The notes under the pieces are model-generated. The model saw only the letters and a list, made by a program, of their open reading frames with translations. It ran no database searches and had not been told where the DNA came from. Positions 9,037 through 24,973 of a stretch of 64,000 nt of DNA are shown one piece after another. Position 1 is the stretch's first letter; each line of letters opens with the position of its first letter. Origin of the DNA: Panagrolaimus kolymaensis (Eukaryota > Nematoda > Chromadorea > Rhabditida > Panagrolaimidae). The position numbers and the translations under genes were made by a program. The stretch lies in the NCBI GenBank assembly GCA_028622995.1, contig JAJQJQ010000076.1, positions 546,840 to 610,839 on the forward strand, written 5' to 3'.

Positions 9037-12000
9037 ATGAGATTGAAATTGTTTATGTTTACGGTATATTTATTGTTGATATGTGTTATTTGCAATGCAG
9101 GTAAGCCACATTTTTGTGGTTAAATTTTTAATAATTTTTTTCTTCTTGTTATTTGATTCTAGAAGAAGCTTTTGGAAATTTTGAAAATGAAAATATTTTT
9201 GATCAAAACCAAAATCAACAACAACCACCTTTAAGCAGCAAGCCTGCTGAGATTCAACAATGCGAAACCCAACATGAATTTCCAACTTTTATTCGAATTA
9301 TGAAAGTACGAAAAGAGGGTCCTGGGTTATTTATTCGTAGAATGGAATCCTTAACTTCTTGCGCCGAAACTTGTCGCTCAAATTACGATAGCCTTGAAAA
9401 TCAATTATTTGATTGCCATGGATTTAGTATAATTGGAATAGATTTAGAAAAGCGTTGTGAATTTTATGATGAATCAGCTGATGAAATTCCATTGCATACT
9501 TTAACGAGCATGGAAAGTAAATCCACGTATTTTGAAAAGCAATGTTTAGCCATTCCATCGCATTGCACAAATGGAGCCTTTTCATTTGAATTACAAAAAG
9601 ATCATTTACTTCTTATTTCCCCCATTGAATCCATAGTTGTTGATGATCGAAAACGATGTTTAAATTTCTGCCTTTCAAATCCTAATTGTCATTCAGTTAA
9701 TTTTAATCAACATAATGGGTAAAAAAAATTGCCTTTTATTGTACTTTAAAACGGCAAAAAAATTTCAGAACCTGTCAAGTTCTGGACAAAACTTGTCGAG
9801 CCGTTGTTGGAGGTTTAATTGAATTTTCTGGAATTGATTATTATGAAAATACTTGCGTTCAAGGTAGACTAAAAAAATATTTTATATTTGAGAAAAAATT
9901 TTATTTTCTAAATTACTTTCCATTTACACTTTTTACAGAGCTTAATCGATGCCTCCCCGGACAACGAGTAGATTTTTTCGTTACTAAAAATGCAGAAATA
10001 GGCGGTTTGGATGTTACTTTAGGAGCTATGTCCCTTCGAAATTGCATGAGAGAATGTATCGATTCTACTGTTTTGTTTTGTCGAAGTTTTGAACTTGATA
10101 AAACTACGGATGAGTGTTTCCTTGTTGAAGAATCCAGTGAAATGTCTATTCCATCTCGAACTGTAGATTTATATGGGCCTATTTGTCTTAGCAATACTAT
10201 CGATATTCCATGTTCAGGCGATTATGTATTTGAACGAATTCCAAATGTAAATTTAGTTGCTGAAGGATTATTAAAACAAATGAAAGGTGTTGTTTGACAC
10301 TTTTTGATAATTAAAAATTATTTTTAAGCTATTTTTAGGGCCAAAAATTGATTATTGCATGGATGATTGCTTGAATGACGATAAATGTGTTTCAATCGTT
10401 TATGATAAACAAACCAAAACTTGCAAACTTTATTCAGCTAATCGAACCCATTCTCTTACAACTTCTGCTTCGGATATTTCAACAGATTTATATGAACTAG
10501 CATGTGAACGAAGTGCAGTATTTAAAAATTTTGATCAACGAAAAACAACTTCAACTGCTCCACAAAGAAGAGAAACAAAAACGGTGCTTCGTTCAACTCG
10601 TAAATTATTTTTTAAAAGTAAAACTTTTACCCAACCAGAAACAATTTTTTTAGCGATTGATGAATCAGAAGACCCATGTGGAGCAAAAATCATTGAGGAT
10701 GGAAGAACTTTGAGGCTGGAATATCGAAATTTGCATCATGTAAATGTCAAAAGTCAAACCCAATGCAAGGAATTATGTATGACAGCTAAAATTAATTGCG
10801 CCACATTTGCTTATGGCGTCGCCTCCAGAGATTGTTTACTTTCAAAAACAGTTGTAGAAAAAAATGAACAATATGATATGATAACCCAGCCTCGACCAGG
10901 CTATAATTTATATACGTATATGGGTTATATGCTTGGGTCTGTATGCCATCCAGAAACAACTACAACATCCACAATTGTAACTCGAAGGCAGCGTGAGTTA
11001 TAATATTTTCGAAATAAAGTGTTAAGTTTTTTTATTAATTTTTTAGAATATTATACAACAGCGCCTTATACTCAATTTACAAATCCCACTTTATATTCAG
11101 AATCTTCTCTCACAACTCCATTTATAAAACTCTCATCTGTAACTACATCAGCAAAAATTCAAACAACCGTGCAATCTATTCCTGCTGAAAATGCGTTTAA
11201 TTTTGATTCAAATTTGTTTGATAATATTACTAATCAAAAAACCAAAAATAATACCTCAAATAACGAAGATTTTGATAATGGAAGCACTCCGTTTAATGAA
11301 GGAAATTTTTTATTTGAATCAACAAATGCCTTTACAAAGCTTCCAATTACAAGCACACAATCAGCTATAAATAATGTTCGAGAACAGCCATCATCGAATT
11401 TTCATTCAACTTTGCCATTAATTACAACAACTCCATTTCCGATTAACAATAATAATCTGGAAGCATTTAATAGATTTAATGGAAAAAAGAAATTCTTTGA
11501 TTCTAATAATCCTCAAGTCACGACTAAAACTAGCGAAAAAAACACGAGGAATGGCAAAGATTTTGAAGCAAAAAACAATATTTTTGATTTGAGTGAAGAA
11601 ACGCCTCGAAGAGTTATGGAAACAAAAGATATTAAAAGGATAAATATTTCAAATATTGAATTATCTGCAATGTGTTTGGATCATGGCATCAATATTACTT
11701 TTATGACTAAAAATCAAGAGGTATGATTACTTTGAAGTCCGAAAATGCCAAAAATTTTAAAAATTTTGTTATTCCAATATTCCAAAAGATCCACTTTTGA
11801 CGTCTTTACCCTCTTTTTTTTTAAATAAAAGTAATAAAAAATCCAAAATTCAAAGTTTTTTAAGCAAAAATTGTTTCTTTGGATTAGAAAAAATCAATTG
11901 TTGCCATTTGTATTTTTGTCCATCTAAAATTTTCTGATGTAGCCTGTTTATACTTATTTTTTTAGCATTACACAGGAGCAATTTATGCAGCCGAGCGGTT

Positions 12001-13327
12001 TTCCCAATGTCGAATATTTGTTGAAAATAAAAAAGATTTTTCAATATTTATTAATCGTCCATCAGAAAATAATTGGTGCAATGCATTGGAAGTTGTAAGT
12101 TTCACTTTTTATTTTTTTTTATTTTTGCTATTTCTCTATAATTATCTTGTCATGTCATAAATTTTGAGGATAATATGATGACCGTGGTTTTGGTTATGTC
12201 AAATGATTTAGTTTTGCCATTTGATGTTACAACAAAAGAAGATTTATTTTATCAAATAACTTGTGATTATAAAGATGAACCTGAAATGGCTTTAATTCAT
12301 TCGGGAGTTATTGTTGGAGGTCCGGAACCTAAATCAGTAGTTTCTTCTTTGAAACAACATGATCAACCAACGAAAGTGGCATTGAGAATTTTAAAAGACG
12401 ATCATTTGGTAAATAATGTTTTTATTGGTGAAAAACTTACTGCATTGGTCGAAAGTGAAGTTAATAGTAAGTTTCTTGAATCTTAAAATTTCCATCAACT
12501 AAATAAATAACTTTTAGCTTCTCGAATTCTTGTAACTGAATGCAACGCAACTCGAGTTGGTGGTCGCGAGCCCAAACCTAATTCAGTCCAGCTAATTATT
12601 AATGGATGTTCCCTCATGCCTCAAATAATGAGTAATATGTTCACGGGCGATCATGGCCTTCAAGCTTCATTAACAGCTTTTAGAATAGATGGTTCGGATC
12701 AAATTGATATTGCTTGCAATGTTGTTATTTGTCGAAAATCTTGTCAACAAAAAGTATTAATTAACTAAAAAAAATGCTTCAAAGAAAAAGTCCAAGCATC
12801 AAAAAACTTTTAGGAAACTTGTGAGAATGTTGTGAAGCGACATCGGAGAGGCGCAACAACAACTAGCTTAAGTGCTCCAAGTCCCATAGATATTTTATCT
12901 TCTGATACAACATTTGAAGATATGGTTACCGTTGATCAAAGATTGAGAGTTATGGTGGATAATGAGGATGCAGAAGCAGATAGTACAGCAAGCGCCGAAG
13001 CAGGAAAAAATGGTTCGCTTTTTTTTAATCAAAAATTTTTTCTCTAACCAAATTTTTTTATTTAATATTTTGTTAATATAAACTAATTTAGGTAGCTGCC
13101 TCGATCCTGCATACCTTTTAATTGTTTTGGGTTTATTTTTATTAAGTGTAATAGCTTTGGCATTATCATTGTTTGCAAATCGCTGCCATCGAAGAGAAGG
13201 CTGTTGTGATACGTAAGTCCTCAGCTTTAAAGTTTTTAAAAACCATAAATTTTCAATTTTTAGTGAATCATTTTCTCATGTTGAACCCCTTCACTCTATA
13301 CCCCGATTGGAACGTTGTAATATTTAA
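9037..13327 (+). CDS. noah-1: Five-PAN/Apple + ZP-domain membrane protein (NOAH/NompA type)
   Basis: Twelve exons join in phase: 9037-9100, 9163-9718, 9769-9863, 9939-10286, 10339-10992, 11047-11720, 11966-12094, 12169-12466, 12518-12753, 12814-13012, 13092-13212 and 13264-13327. They encode 1145 residues. A signal peptide (start MRLKLFMFTVYLLL, cut near CNA/EE) is followed by five cysteine-rich PAN modules (about residues 40-620), a Ser/Thr/Asn-rich spacer, ZP-N (from SAMCLDHGINITF), ZP-C, the furin site KRHRRG, one membrane helix (YLLIVLGLFLLSVIALAL) and a short tail ending RCNI. PAN-then-ZP with a membrane anchor is the NOAH-1/NOAH-2/Drosophila NompA architecture. Those proteins form embryonic apical matrix that links epidermis to the outside and transmits muscle tension. 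The length and PAN count make NOAH-1 my best guess, but the split between noah-1 and noah-2 is from memory. Exon 8 uses a weak acceptor (TTTTGAG). Confidence 0.8.
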
Positions 13328-13375
13328 ACTTTTATCATTTATTATTTTTATTTTCTTAATTAATTTATACATTTG

Positions 13376-13381
13376 AATAAA
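13376..13381 (+). terminator. Poly(A) signal AATAAA
   Basis: AATAAA lies 49 bases after the stop of the NOAH-type gene, with a second overlapping copy. It is the likely cleavage/polyadenylation signal. Confidence 0.5.
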
Positions 13382-14729
13382 TAAATTTATTTTTGCATAA
13401 AATACGCAGCTTGATTCTCCCATTATCTGGTGTGTTTTTTTTTCTTCACGATTTTACACAATAAAATCAATCGAGAAATGCAAAAAGTTTAGAGCCATTT
13501 TCTAGATCGCCACATCAAGAATGTATTTATGCATGGGTCAAGGACGAGAGTCAGTCGCTGTAACAGTTTTGTCTTCTTTCCTTACTACCTTTCAGGCAAT
13601 TTTTGTATTTGTAAGTGTTTGTGTTGTTTGCTCGATCACTATTGAAAAAAAAACACTCTTCGAAAAATATTTGGATAATTTTTCCTTTTTTAAAGTACCA
13701 AAATCGCACTTCGATGAATGGTATCCTATTTGGTACAATATTTGCATTGATCCGTTTTTTTGCCTTTTTTTGTTAATTAACTTTCATGTTTTTTGATTGC
13801 TGATTAAAAATTTTTCTTCCTCTCAGATAACCTTCAAAAATGATGTTTTCTTTGATTCCTATAGAAAAAATTAGCAAGCAATTCAAGCGTATCTTTTAAA
13901 AGTTTTTTTCTTTTTCTGATCGAAATTGTCAAAAAATGGCATTTTTCTTCTTCTTTTTTCTTCTTTCTCTTACTCTAACTTTTCAAGGACAATATAATAT
14001 CCTTATACTTCACCGGCGTTGTGGTCGTCGTCTCAATGACAACAACAAAATTTTGGTGGTTTTTTATTCTAAAAAAAGACTAAATCTGTTTCATACATAC
14101 AAGGAGAGGAAGGAAGCCAGCCATCCTGCCTCATTTTGTCGTCACTTTCACCTAGTTTTCTGTCGCTTCATTTTCTGCGGACATGCGCGACCGAACAACA
14201 ACGATTGACAAGTTCGGTTCAAAATAAAAATGGAAAAGCGTTAGGCCATTAACTGGGTCAAAATTTCATTTTTTTTTCTATTCCTATACTTTCAGTTTTC
14301 ATCAGAAATTGACTGACTGGATTTTTAACGCTTCAATGTCCATCATTTTTTTCCATCCACTAAAAAAGTTTTTTTATGTATGTTAGTTCAAAGTTACAAA
14401 ATCATTGAATCATAGTAGTCACTTAAAATATTTTCATGATACCTTCTTAGTTTGGTTATTTGTTTTACTTTTAAATTGGTCATTTCTTTCTTGAGAAAAC
14501 AAAAAATTGGCACATATTCGCTAAATCAACATTTTTTATAAAAGGGTCAATTGCGTCATGAATTAGATTATTTTTTTGTCACGATATCCGAGTTTTAAAA
14601 GTGGTAAATATTTTATTTTTTTGTTTTTAATATTTATTCAAAAATAGTTTAGTTTAGTCTAACTATTTTTCTCTTCGTGTTCGCGAGTATCTTTTTTTAT
14701 TAATAAATTTTAATTTTAATATTTTTTAA
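13382..14729. other. Intergenic between the NOAH-type and LET-653-type genes
   Basis: About 1.35 kb. Small open frames at 13521-13796 and 13936-14208 are low-complexity and have no domain or start context that I would defend. The last part carries the promoter and a candidate trans-splice acceptor (ATTTTTTAAG, ending 14730) 33 bases before the next ATG. Confidence 0.5.
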
Positions 14730-14763
14730 GAACCGGGTAATCAAACCCAAATTAAACATAAAA

Positions 14764-17700
14764 ATGAAAGCCTTATTCTTATTTTTGCTGTTTACTCTAA
14801 ATTTTATTTATGTTTATTCCCTTTCATGCACGCCTATTTATGTTAGATGGCCGAGAGTAAGGTTGAATTTAAATCCAGCGATAGATGGAGCTTTGCCATT
14901 TGGAGTGTGTAAAAAAGGATGCTCCAATGATGAAAATCCTTTAAAATCTCCAAATTCCCAACAATGTTCAGCCTTTAATCATCGAAATAGTCCTCATCCA
15001 TTTTCACATCAATGCCAAATATTTCCCAAAGAAAATGTTCAACATATTGATGGGTACATTGAGGCGGATGATCGATATTCATTTTATTGGAAATATTGTG
15101 TAAAAAGTTAGTCACTAACTAAAAAATCTTTGAAAAAATAAATTAACATAATTTTTTAGCTGAACGAAAATGCACTGGTGATTTTGCATTTACATTTTTA
15201 TCCGATCGATACATGGCTCCTCGGGAAGTGACCCGAGTAGTCCATAGTAAAACCCTTGAAGATTGTTTAGCGGAATGTTTAAATGCCAAAGATATTTTAT
15301 GTCGAAGTGCTTCCTTTAATCGAACGGATGGAGGCTGTCATTTATCCCAACAAAATCAACTTAGTAAACCAGCGTTAATTAAATTAAATAATAATCCAAA
15401 TTATCGAATTGATTATTATGAAAATAATTGTTTCAATATTGCTGAAAGTTTTGATTTTGATTATAAATGTCAAAAAGATGGAATTAAAGTAACTGTAAAT
15501 TCTAAATTTCCTTATACTGGCGCTCTTTATGGATTATATGATTTTTTCACCTGCAGAATTGAACCTAAGGAATTAAGTCAATTTGAATATTTATTCCCAT
15601 ATCCAACTAATTCAAGAAATTGCAGTGATAGTATTCGATTTAAAGTAAAAAAACTAATTTTTTAAAACCATAAATAAATTTTTGGTTTTTTAAGGGCAAT
15701 GATATGATTCTTGAAGTTGTCCTTTCTACGGATGGCGTGGAACCTTTATATTTTATAACTCCCGATGATTTAACTTATCAAGCCAGATGCCCTATTCAAG
15801 AAGTATCTACTCCACAACATGAAGCCCAAAATGAAGACAGGTAAATAAATATTTTTTAAGCTTCTTTCAACTTCTTGCACTGTCCCATAGTATCTTTGTT
15901 TTGCGGTGTGTGTTTTATCGCTTAGATTTCTTTTTCATGCACCTTTGTGTTTTCTTTTTTTAGCTTTGAAAGCGAAGCTGAAAAGCTTGCCGCTGATATG
16001 CTTACAGACCAAGAGCGAAATTCAATGAAAAATTTGATTAAAATGCTTTCGGCTGTTGAAGCTAAATCTCATGCACTTGAGGGAAATCTAGATTCCATTG
16101 GGCCATTAGCTCCAGGACATGCGCCTGAATTATGGGATCTTGAAGGAAGTGCAACAACAAATGTTAAACCATCTGAAAAATTCTTTAGCGGTCCATTTCC
16201 ACTTAATGGAATTGCAACAACTCAAAAACCTACAACGGCTTTACATCCACTAAAACCAGTAACCAAAGATGTGTTCATGTTGCCGTTCACTCAACCCACA
16301 ACAAAATACAGCGGTTCATCAACTACAACAACAACTCCATTAATTCCAATAATGATTACAACCACATCGAATGCACCGAAAAAAACAACAACGCGTGAAC
16401 TTTTCACTTTGTCAACATTTGATAATAATAATTCCACTACCACAAAAACAAAAGAAACTTCAACCACAAAATTCCAAGCACAACTTAATCCAATTGATAC
16501 AAGTTTGAATAAAGAAACTGCAGGAGGAGGAAACTCCAAATTTAGGTTTGTTATTAATTTTTTTTTTGCTGCCAGCGTGATTGCTTTTTTTATTTTTAAA
16601 ATTTTTGAATTTCATCGAGAACTTTTTTTAGCTTTAATACTCGCATATCTTTTCCAACCAAAGATAAAATAAATTTATCATCTGGAAATAAACCAGCTGC
16701 AAATGCCATCGATCCAATAACCCCAGCAACAAATAAAATTGAAACTTCGCCATCAACAACAACTGTGACTCCAACTACTTCGATGACAACAGCCCAAACA
16801 CCTTCGCCCTCAACTTTATCCACCACATCTTCAACTTTGGCATCTACAGTAACAGCAACGACTACTTCTGCTCCTACTACCATAATAACGACAACCACGG
16901 CTATTCCATCCACTACCATAACCACAACATCGCCTACAAGTCCACCTAAAACCTTCATCGATCCTATAACCCATGTTCATGGTGATGCATCTCCTCCCTC
17001 TAACCAACCAATAGGAGGCCATCCACCTGGAACAAATCGACCAGGTCTTAGTCCAAGTGGAAAACCAACCCAGCCCGTCATTTTTGATATTTTCCATAAT
17101 GGTCAACCCACAGAAGCCGTGGTAGTTGGAAATAAAATTACTCTCAGCTTCACTCCTTATTATGCTATTCCACGTAATAAAGAGATTTTTTGAAAATTTA
17201 CAAAAACTAGAGTTGTAACTTTTTTTAGCTTCTTATATGTTTATTACTGGTTGCCAAGTGGAACCTGTTGGTTCACCATTTGATTGGGAACGTGAACCGT
17301 TACCCATTGTGAAGGATGGTTGTCAAGCTGATCAAGTTGGACTTGTATGTCCACCACAAAAAACTGATTATGGAATTCGCGTGACTGTTGAAGCATTCAG
17401 ATATCAATCTACCATGCAAGTTGAATATACTTGTTTAATTCGAATTTGTCCTTTCAATGCATGTCCAACAACTTCGTGTCCTTCGGTTGATGGTTGTCCA
17501 AGAGATGATTTAATTTCTCGAAGTTTTGGACTTCGAGCTAAACGAGATTTAAGTTTGGATCAAATTCGTGCCGCTTTAGCCGCGGATCCATCATTGCATG
17601 AAAAACTTTCGCTCTTACCTTCTTCACCCACAGCCAAAATGAATCGATGTAAGTTTTGTTTTAAATAACTAAAATAAAATATGAAAAATTAACTTTAGCA

Positions 17701-17823
17701 TTATCTCAACAACTTTTGACTATTGGCGGTGATCATAAAGTAACTAAAAGGTTGGTGGTTCTCAACAGTGATGATGAATTGCAATATTATGTTCGAACTG
17801 GAGCTGTCCCAGATAAAAAGTAA
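14764..17823 (+). CDS. let-653: Secreted PAN-PAN-ZP protein with mucin-like insert (LET-653 type)
   Basis: Exons 14764-15106, 15160-15644, 15695-15840, 15964-16545, 16632-17173, 17229-17648 and 17699-17823 encode 880 residues. A signal peptide (MKALFLFLLFTLNFIYVYS) precedes two PAN modules (about 20-115 and 117-210) and a ZP-N half (about 215-325, starting FDFDYKCQKDGI). Then come about 330 residues dominated by Thr, Ser and Pro, a mucin-like O-glycosylation region, and a ZP-C half (about 665-790, from VIFDIFHNGQ) with cysteines in ICPFNACPTTSC. A furin-like RAKR at about 802 follows. There is no membrane helix or GPI signal, so the product is predicted to be fully secreted. LET-653 of C. elegans is a secreted PAN/mucin/ZP protein that shapes narrow tube lumens and the pre-cuticle. 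The fit is good but rests on architecture. Confidence 0.8.
16140..16980 (+). repeat. Thr/Ser/Pro-rich low-complexity coding repeats
   Basis: Within exons 4 and 5 of the LET-653-type gene the DNA is dominated by ACA/ACT/ACC and TCA codons, with short runs of TTTT, TTTTT and SPSTLSTTSSTL at the protein level. This is a degenerate coding tandem repeat of the kind seen in mucins. Mirror-image open frames on the - strand (Val-rich) are shadows of it. Confidence 0.75.
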
Positions 17824-17984
17824 AGAAAAATCATTTTAAACTAATAATATCAATTTTATTGGGTATCTCTCTGGCATTTTGTTTATTTCTTTATACAGTA
17901 TTTATTTTTTGGAATCGCCAGATTTTCTTCTTTTTTTAAGCTTAATTTAATAATGTATAATAATAATAATTAATTAATAATGTG

Positions 17985-17990
17985 AATAAA
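17985..17990 (+). terminator. Poly(A) signal AATAAA
   Basis: AATAAA overlaps a further copy about 160 bases after the stop of the LET-653-type gene, just before the convergent saposin-like gene. The intergenic gap is only 221 bases. Confidence 0.45.
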
Positions 17991-18044
17991 ATAAATGCTT
18001 TACTTTATTATTTTTTGGGTTGGATTTTTTACAAATTCGAATTT

Positions 18045-18663
18045 TTATAATTCTTTCTTTGTTTCAAACATTTTTTCTTTTGGAAGTTTTAAAGGATTAT
18101 GCTTTTCAGTGGCATAATAACTTTTACAAAATGCAGGATATATATTATCTGCACATAATCCAACTTTCGAACAAATTAATTGAAAATTAGGCATTACATT
18201 TGGATCAGGCAATTTAAAATTATCTTCAAATGCTCCATAAAGTTTTTCATAATATTTTTTTGTTGTTAATAAACAAATATTTTTAAATAGTCCCAATCCG
18301 CCGCAATGATTGGCGTTTATATAATCAAGCAAAGCAGTCTAATATTAAAATATGGCTTTTTTAGAACAACAAAAAAAAATTTAAAATGGGTTTTACCTGA
18401 TCCATGGAATGGTAATGTATGCTAGTAATATTCAGTAATTGCTGGCAAATGCTGCATCCAAGAGTTAACATTGGCCCTGTTGCATTATTAGTTAAACCAA
18501 GAGGAGCATTGCCTATAATTTTTAAATATTCCTTCTTTTCTAAGAAACCAAAATTTTTTTTACCGGGTTTTGACGCAGAATAAGCAGCCGCTTCTTCATT
18601 TTTGCAACTTATTAATATATAAATAAGCAAAATTGAAATATTAAGGAATTGAATATTTTTCAT
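18045..18663 (-). CDS. Small secreted saposin-B-like protein
   Basis: Two exons, 18397-18663 and 18045-18338 (read right to left), join in phase 0 and encode 186 residues. A hydrophobic signal sequence (IQFLNISILLIYILI) leads to a domain with six ordered cysteines: CSIC, then C-x9-C in HCGGLGLFKNIC, then C-x5-C in CSKVGLC. This spacing is the saposin-B pattern, a compact helical fold that binds lipids or acts on membranes; nematodes have many such spp-type genes. An additional FC lies near the end and the tail is Lys-rich. It is convergent with the LET-653-type gene. I infer a secreted lipid-interacting or antimicrobial-type protein; the specific role is unknown. Confidence 0.7.
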
Positions 18664-19004
18664 TTAAAACTTTTCAAAAAAATATTTTCAATCAATAGCA
18701 TTAACTCTTTTTTTCTGTTTCTAGATTTCTGATAAGACAATAAAAAAACAGCAGCCTTTTATTAGCAGAACTTTTTTCCCTGCTATTGTAGTTTTTTTAT
18801 TCCAGCTTCAAGTTATTCCTAACTATGTACTCGATTTCCTAATATACTTGCTATCATTTTCAAAACTCTTTTTTTATGTGAGCCAAAAGCTAAAGAATCA
18901 GAAAAATTGACTTTTTATTATATTCAAAAAAAGCTTGACAAAAAAACACAAATTCATGACAAAAAAAAGTGATGGAATATTATAAAATGAACCTCGCAGA
19001 AAAT
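18664..19004. other. Intergenic between the saposin-like gene and smo-1
   Basis: About 340 bases containing the promoter of the - strand saposin-like gene and the 3' UTR of the - strand smo-1 gene. Nothing else is recognisable. Confidence 0.5.
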
Positions 19005-19301
19005 TTATTTTCCACCAAGTTGTTCTTGATAAACTTCAATAACATCGTCTTCTTCCATTTCAAGGGTTTTAGGCGTATCTTCATCTCCAATTCGACGACC
19101 ATCGAACAAGAATCGAAGGGAATTAATGTTGACGCCGGTTCTTTCAGCATAGGATTTCTTTAATTTAGCCATGGAAGTTCCAAATTTAACGCGAAAATGA
19201 ACTTCATTTGAATCTTGACCAACGACTTTAAGTTTAATATAATCCTGGCCTTGATTACCTCCTTCATTAGCAGGGGCTTGTTGTTGTTCGTTATCCGACA
19301 T
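19005..19301 (-). CDS. smo-1: SUMO (small ubiquitin-like modifier)
   Basis: One intronless frame of 98 residues. A flexible Gln/Asn-rich N-terminus of about 20 residues precedes the ubiquitin-like fold, which shows the hallmark segments [48 protein letters not shown] and [12 protein letters not shown]. The mature C-terminal di-glycine is followed by a single Lys, so a SUMO protease has to remove only one residue. SUMO is conjugated to lysines of nuclear proteins by the E1/UBC-9 pathway. The gene is head-to-head with smc-3 across 388 bases. Length and sequence fit the single nematode SUMO gene. Confidence 0.97.
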   Translation of the reverse strand: MSDNEQQQAPANEGGNQGQDYIKLKVVGQDSNEVHFRVKFGTSMAKLKKSYAERTGVNINSLRFLFDGRRIGDEDTPKTLEMEEDDVIEVYQEQLGGK

Positions 19302-23914
<4,613 letters not shown>

Positions 23915-24900
23915 TTTTCTTTTTTTTGATCTCTTTTTTTATGTAAAACAAAAAATACTAAAGTTTTTTATGCATTTTGAAACAACAACTTTGTTTGATT
24001 AAAATATATCCTCGGGTGTTTTTTATTTTTCTTATTTGAAATTATAATATTTTTTATTTATAATTTGTTTTTTGAACGGATTTCTTATAAAATGAATGTT
24101 TATCATCGATTCTCCTTGGAAACAACAAAAAAAGGAACAACAATGAAACTGACCACTAAAAAATGAAATAAACGACTTTTTTTCCTTTTTTGTTTTTTTG
24201 GTGACTCATAACAATAATAGTAGTAAAAAACACAAGTTTGACCATTGCTTCATGGATTTCATCTTTTTCTTTTCTGGTTTTTAGATATTCTTTTTATTTT
24301 TATTTTAAACATTGATTTCAAAAGTAAACTATTTAAAAATGAAAGTTTCGTGTAAATAAAAAAGGATAAAAAGAGTTCTCTCTTTTTGTATATTATTTAT
24401 TTATTCATCTTTTATCCCTCTTTAAAATATGTTTGGTCCGGTTGTTGATGGTTGTGTGTGTTAAGCGGCAATCCATTAAAACGTGAATCAAAAAAAATAT
24501 ATCGTAGAATTTAGGTTAGTGGGTGTCGTGAGCTCAGCTGCCAGGCAACAACTAACTAACTGATGCGCGACATCACAAAAACAAGAGACCTTGACCTGAA
24601 GGCAGGCATGCAGCAGGCGGACTATCGAAAAATGAGAAATCGGTGACACCACTAGCCAGGGGCAACAAAAAAAAGTGGGAACGGCCAGGCTTTGGCATCT
24701 TGATTTTGAAGATATTGGTTGTAATAAAGGCGTTAAATTTTTTTTCGTCGTCGTTAGATCATAAAGAAATTTTACTGATAGTCTTTTTTATTCAAGGATT
24801 TTTTTGCTGTGATTTTAAAGCAAAACGCGTTGCTATAATTTTGATGTTTTAACGCGTGGCTTTAATTTCCGGGTTTTGCTTACATAACTTTTCTTTATCT
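23915..24900. other. Intergenic between smc-3 and the lipocalin cluster
   Basis: About 1 kb, AT-rich, with 3' UTR-like sequence at first. A comparatively GC-rich patch at about 24520-24690 lies 300-450 bases before the first lipocalin gene and is probably its proximal promoter. No coding frame is defensible here. Confidence 0.5.
24587..24598 (-). promoter_or_regulatory. Nuclear-receptor half-site pair (AGGTCAAGGTC) upstream of lipocalin genes
   Basis: Read on the - strand the sequence is CAGGTCAAGGTC, two AGGTCA-like half-sites in direct contact. It also contains TCAAGGTC, close to the Ftz-F1/NHR-25 extended site. NHR-23 and NHR-25 control moulting genes in C. elegans, so the site is plausible for a matrix gene, but short motifs arise by chance. 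Confidence 0.25.
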
Positions 24901-24914
24901 TTTGCATTTTTCAG
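24900..24914 (+). promoter_or_regulatory. Candidate trans-splice acceptor of the first lipocalin gene
   Basis: TTTTGCATTTTTCAG ends at 24914, 59 bases before the ATG at 24974, with no upstream coding exon. It is a good nematode 3' splice site and probably the spliced-leader acceptor. Confidence 0.45.
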
Positions 24915-24973
24915 TTATTTTTCCGGGTATTCGGCTAAATTCTTCCTGCCGAAGTTTCACGAATAAAAAAAAT

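Noticed and set aside
13521..14208. Two + strand frames between the NOAH-type and LET-653-type genes
   Set aside because: Low-complexity hydrophobic translations with no family resemblance and no splice continuity with either neighbour.
16291..17106. Long - strand frames rich in Val and Gly/Arg opposite the LET-653-type exons
   Set aside because: Mirror images of the Thr/Ser-rich coding repeats on the + strand.
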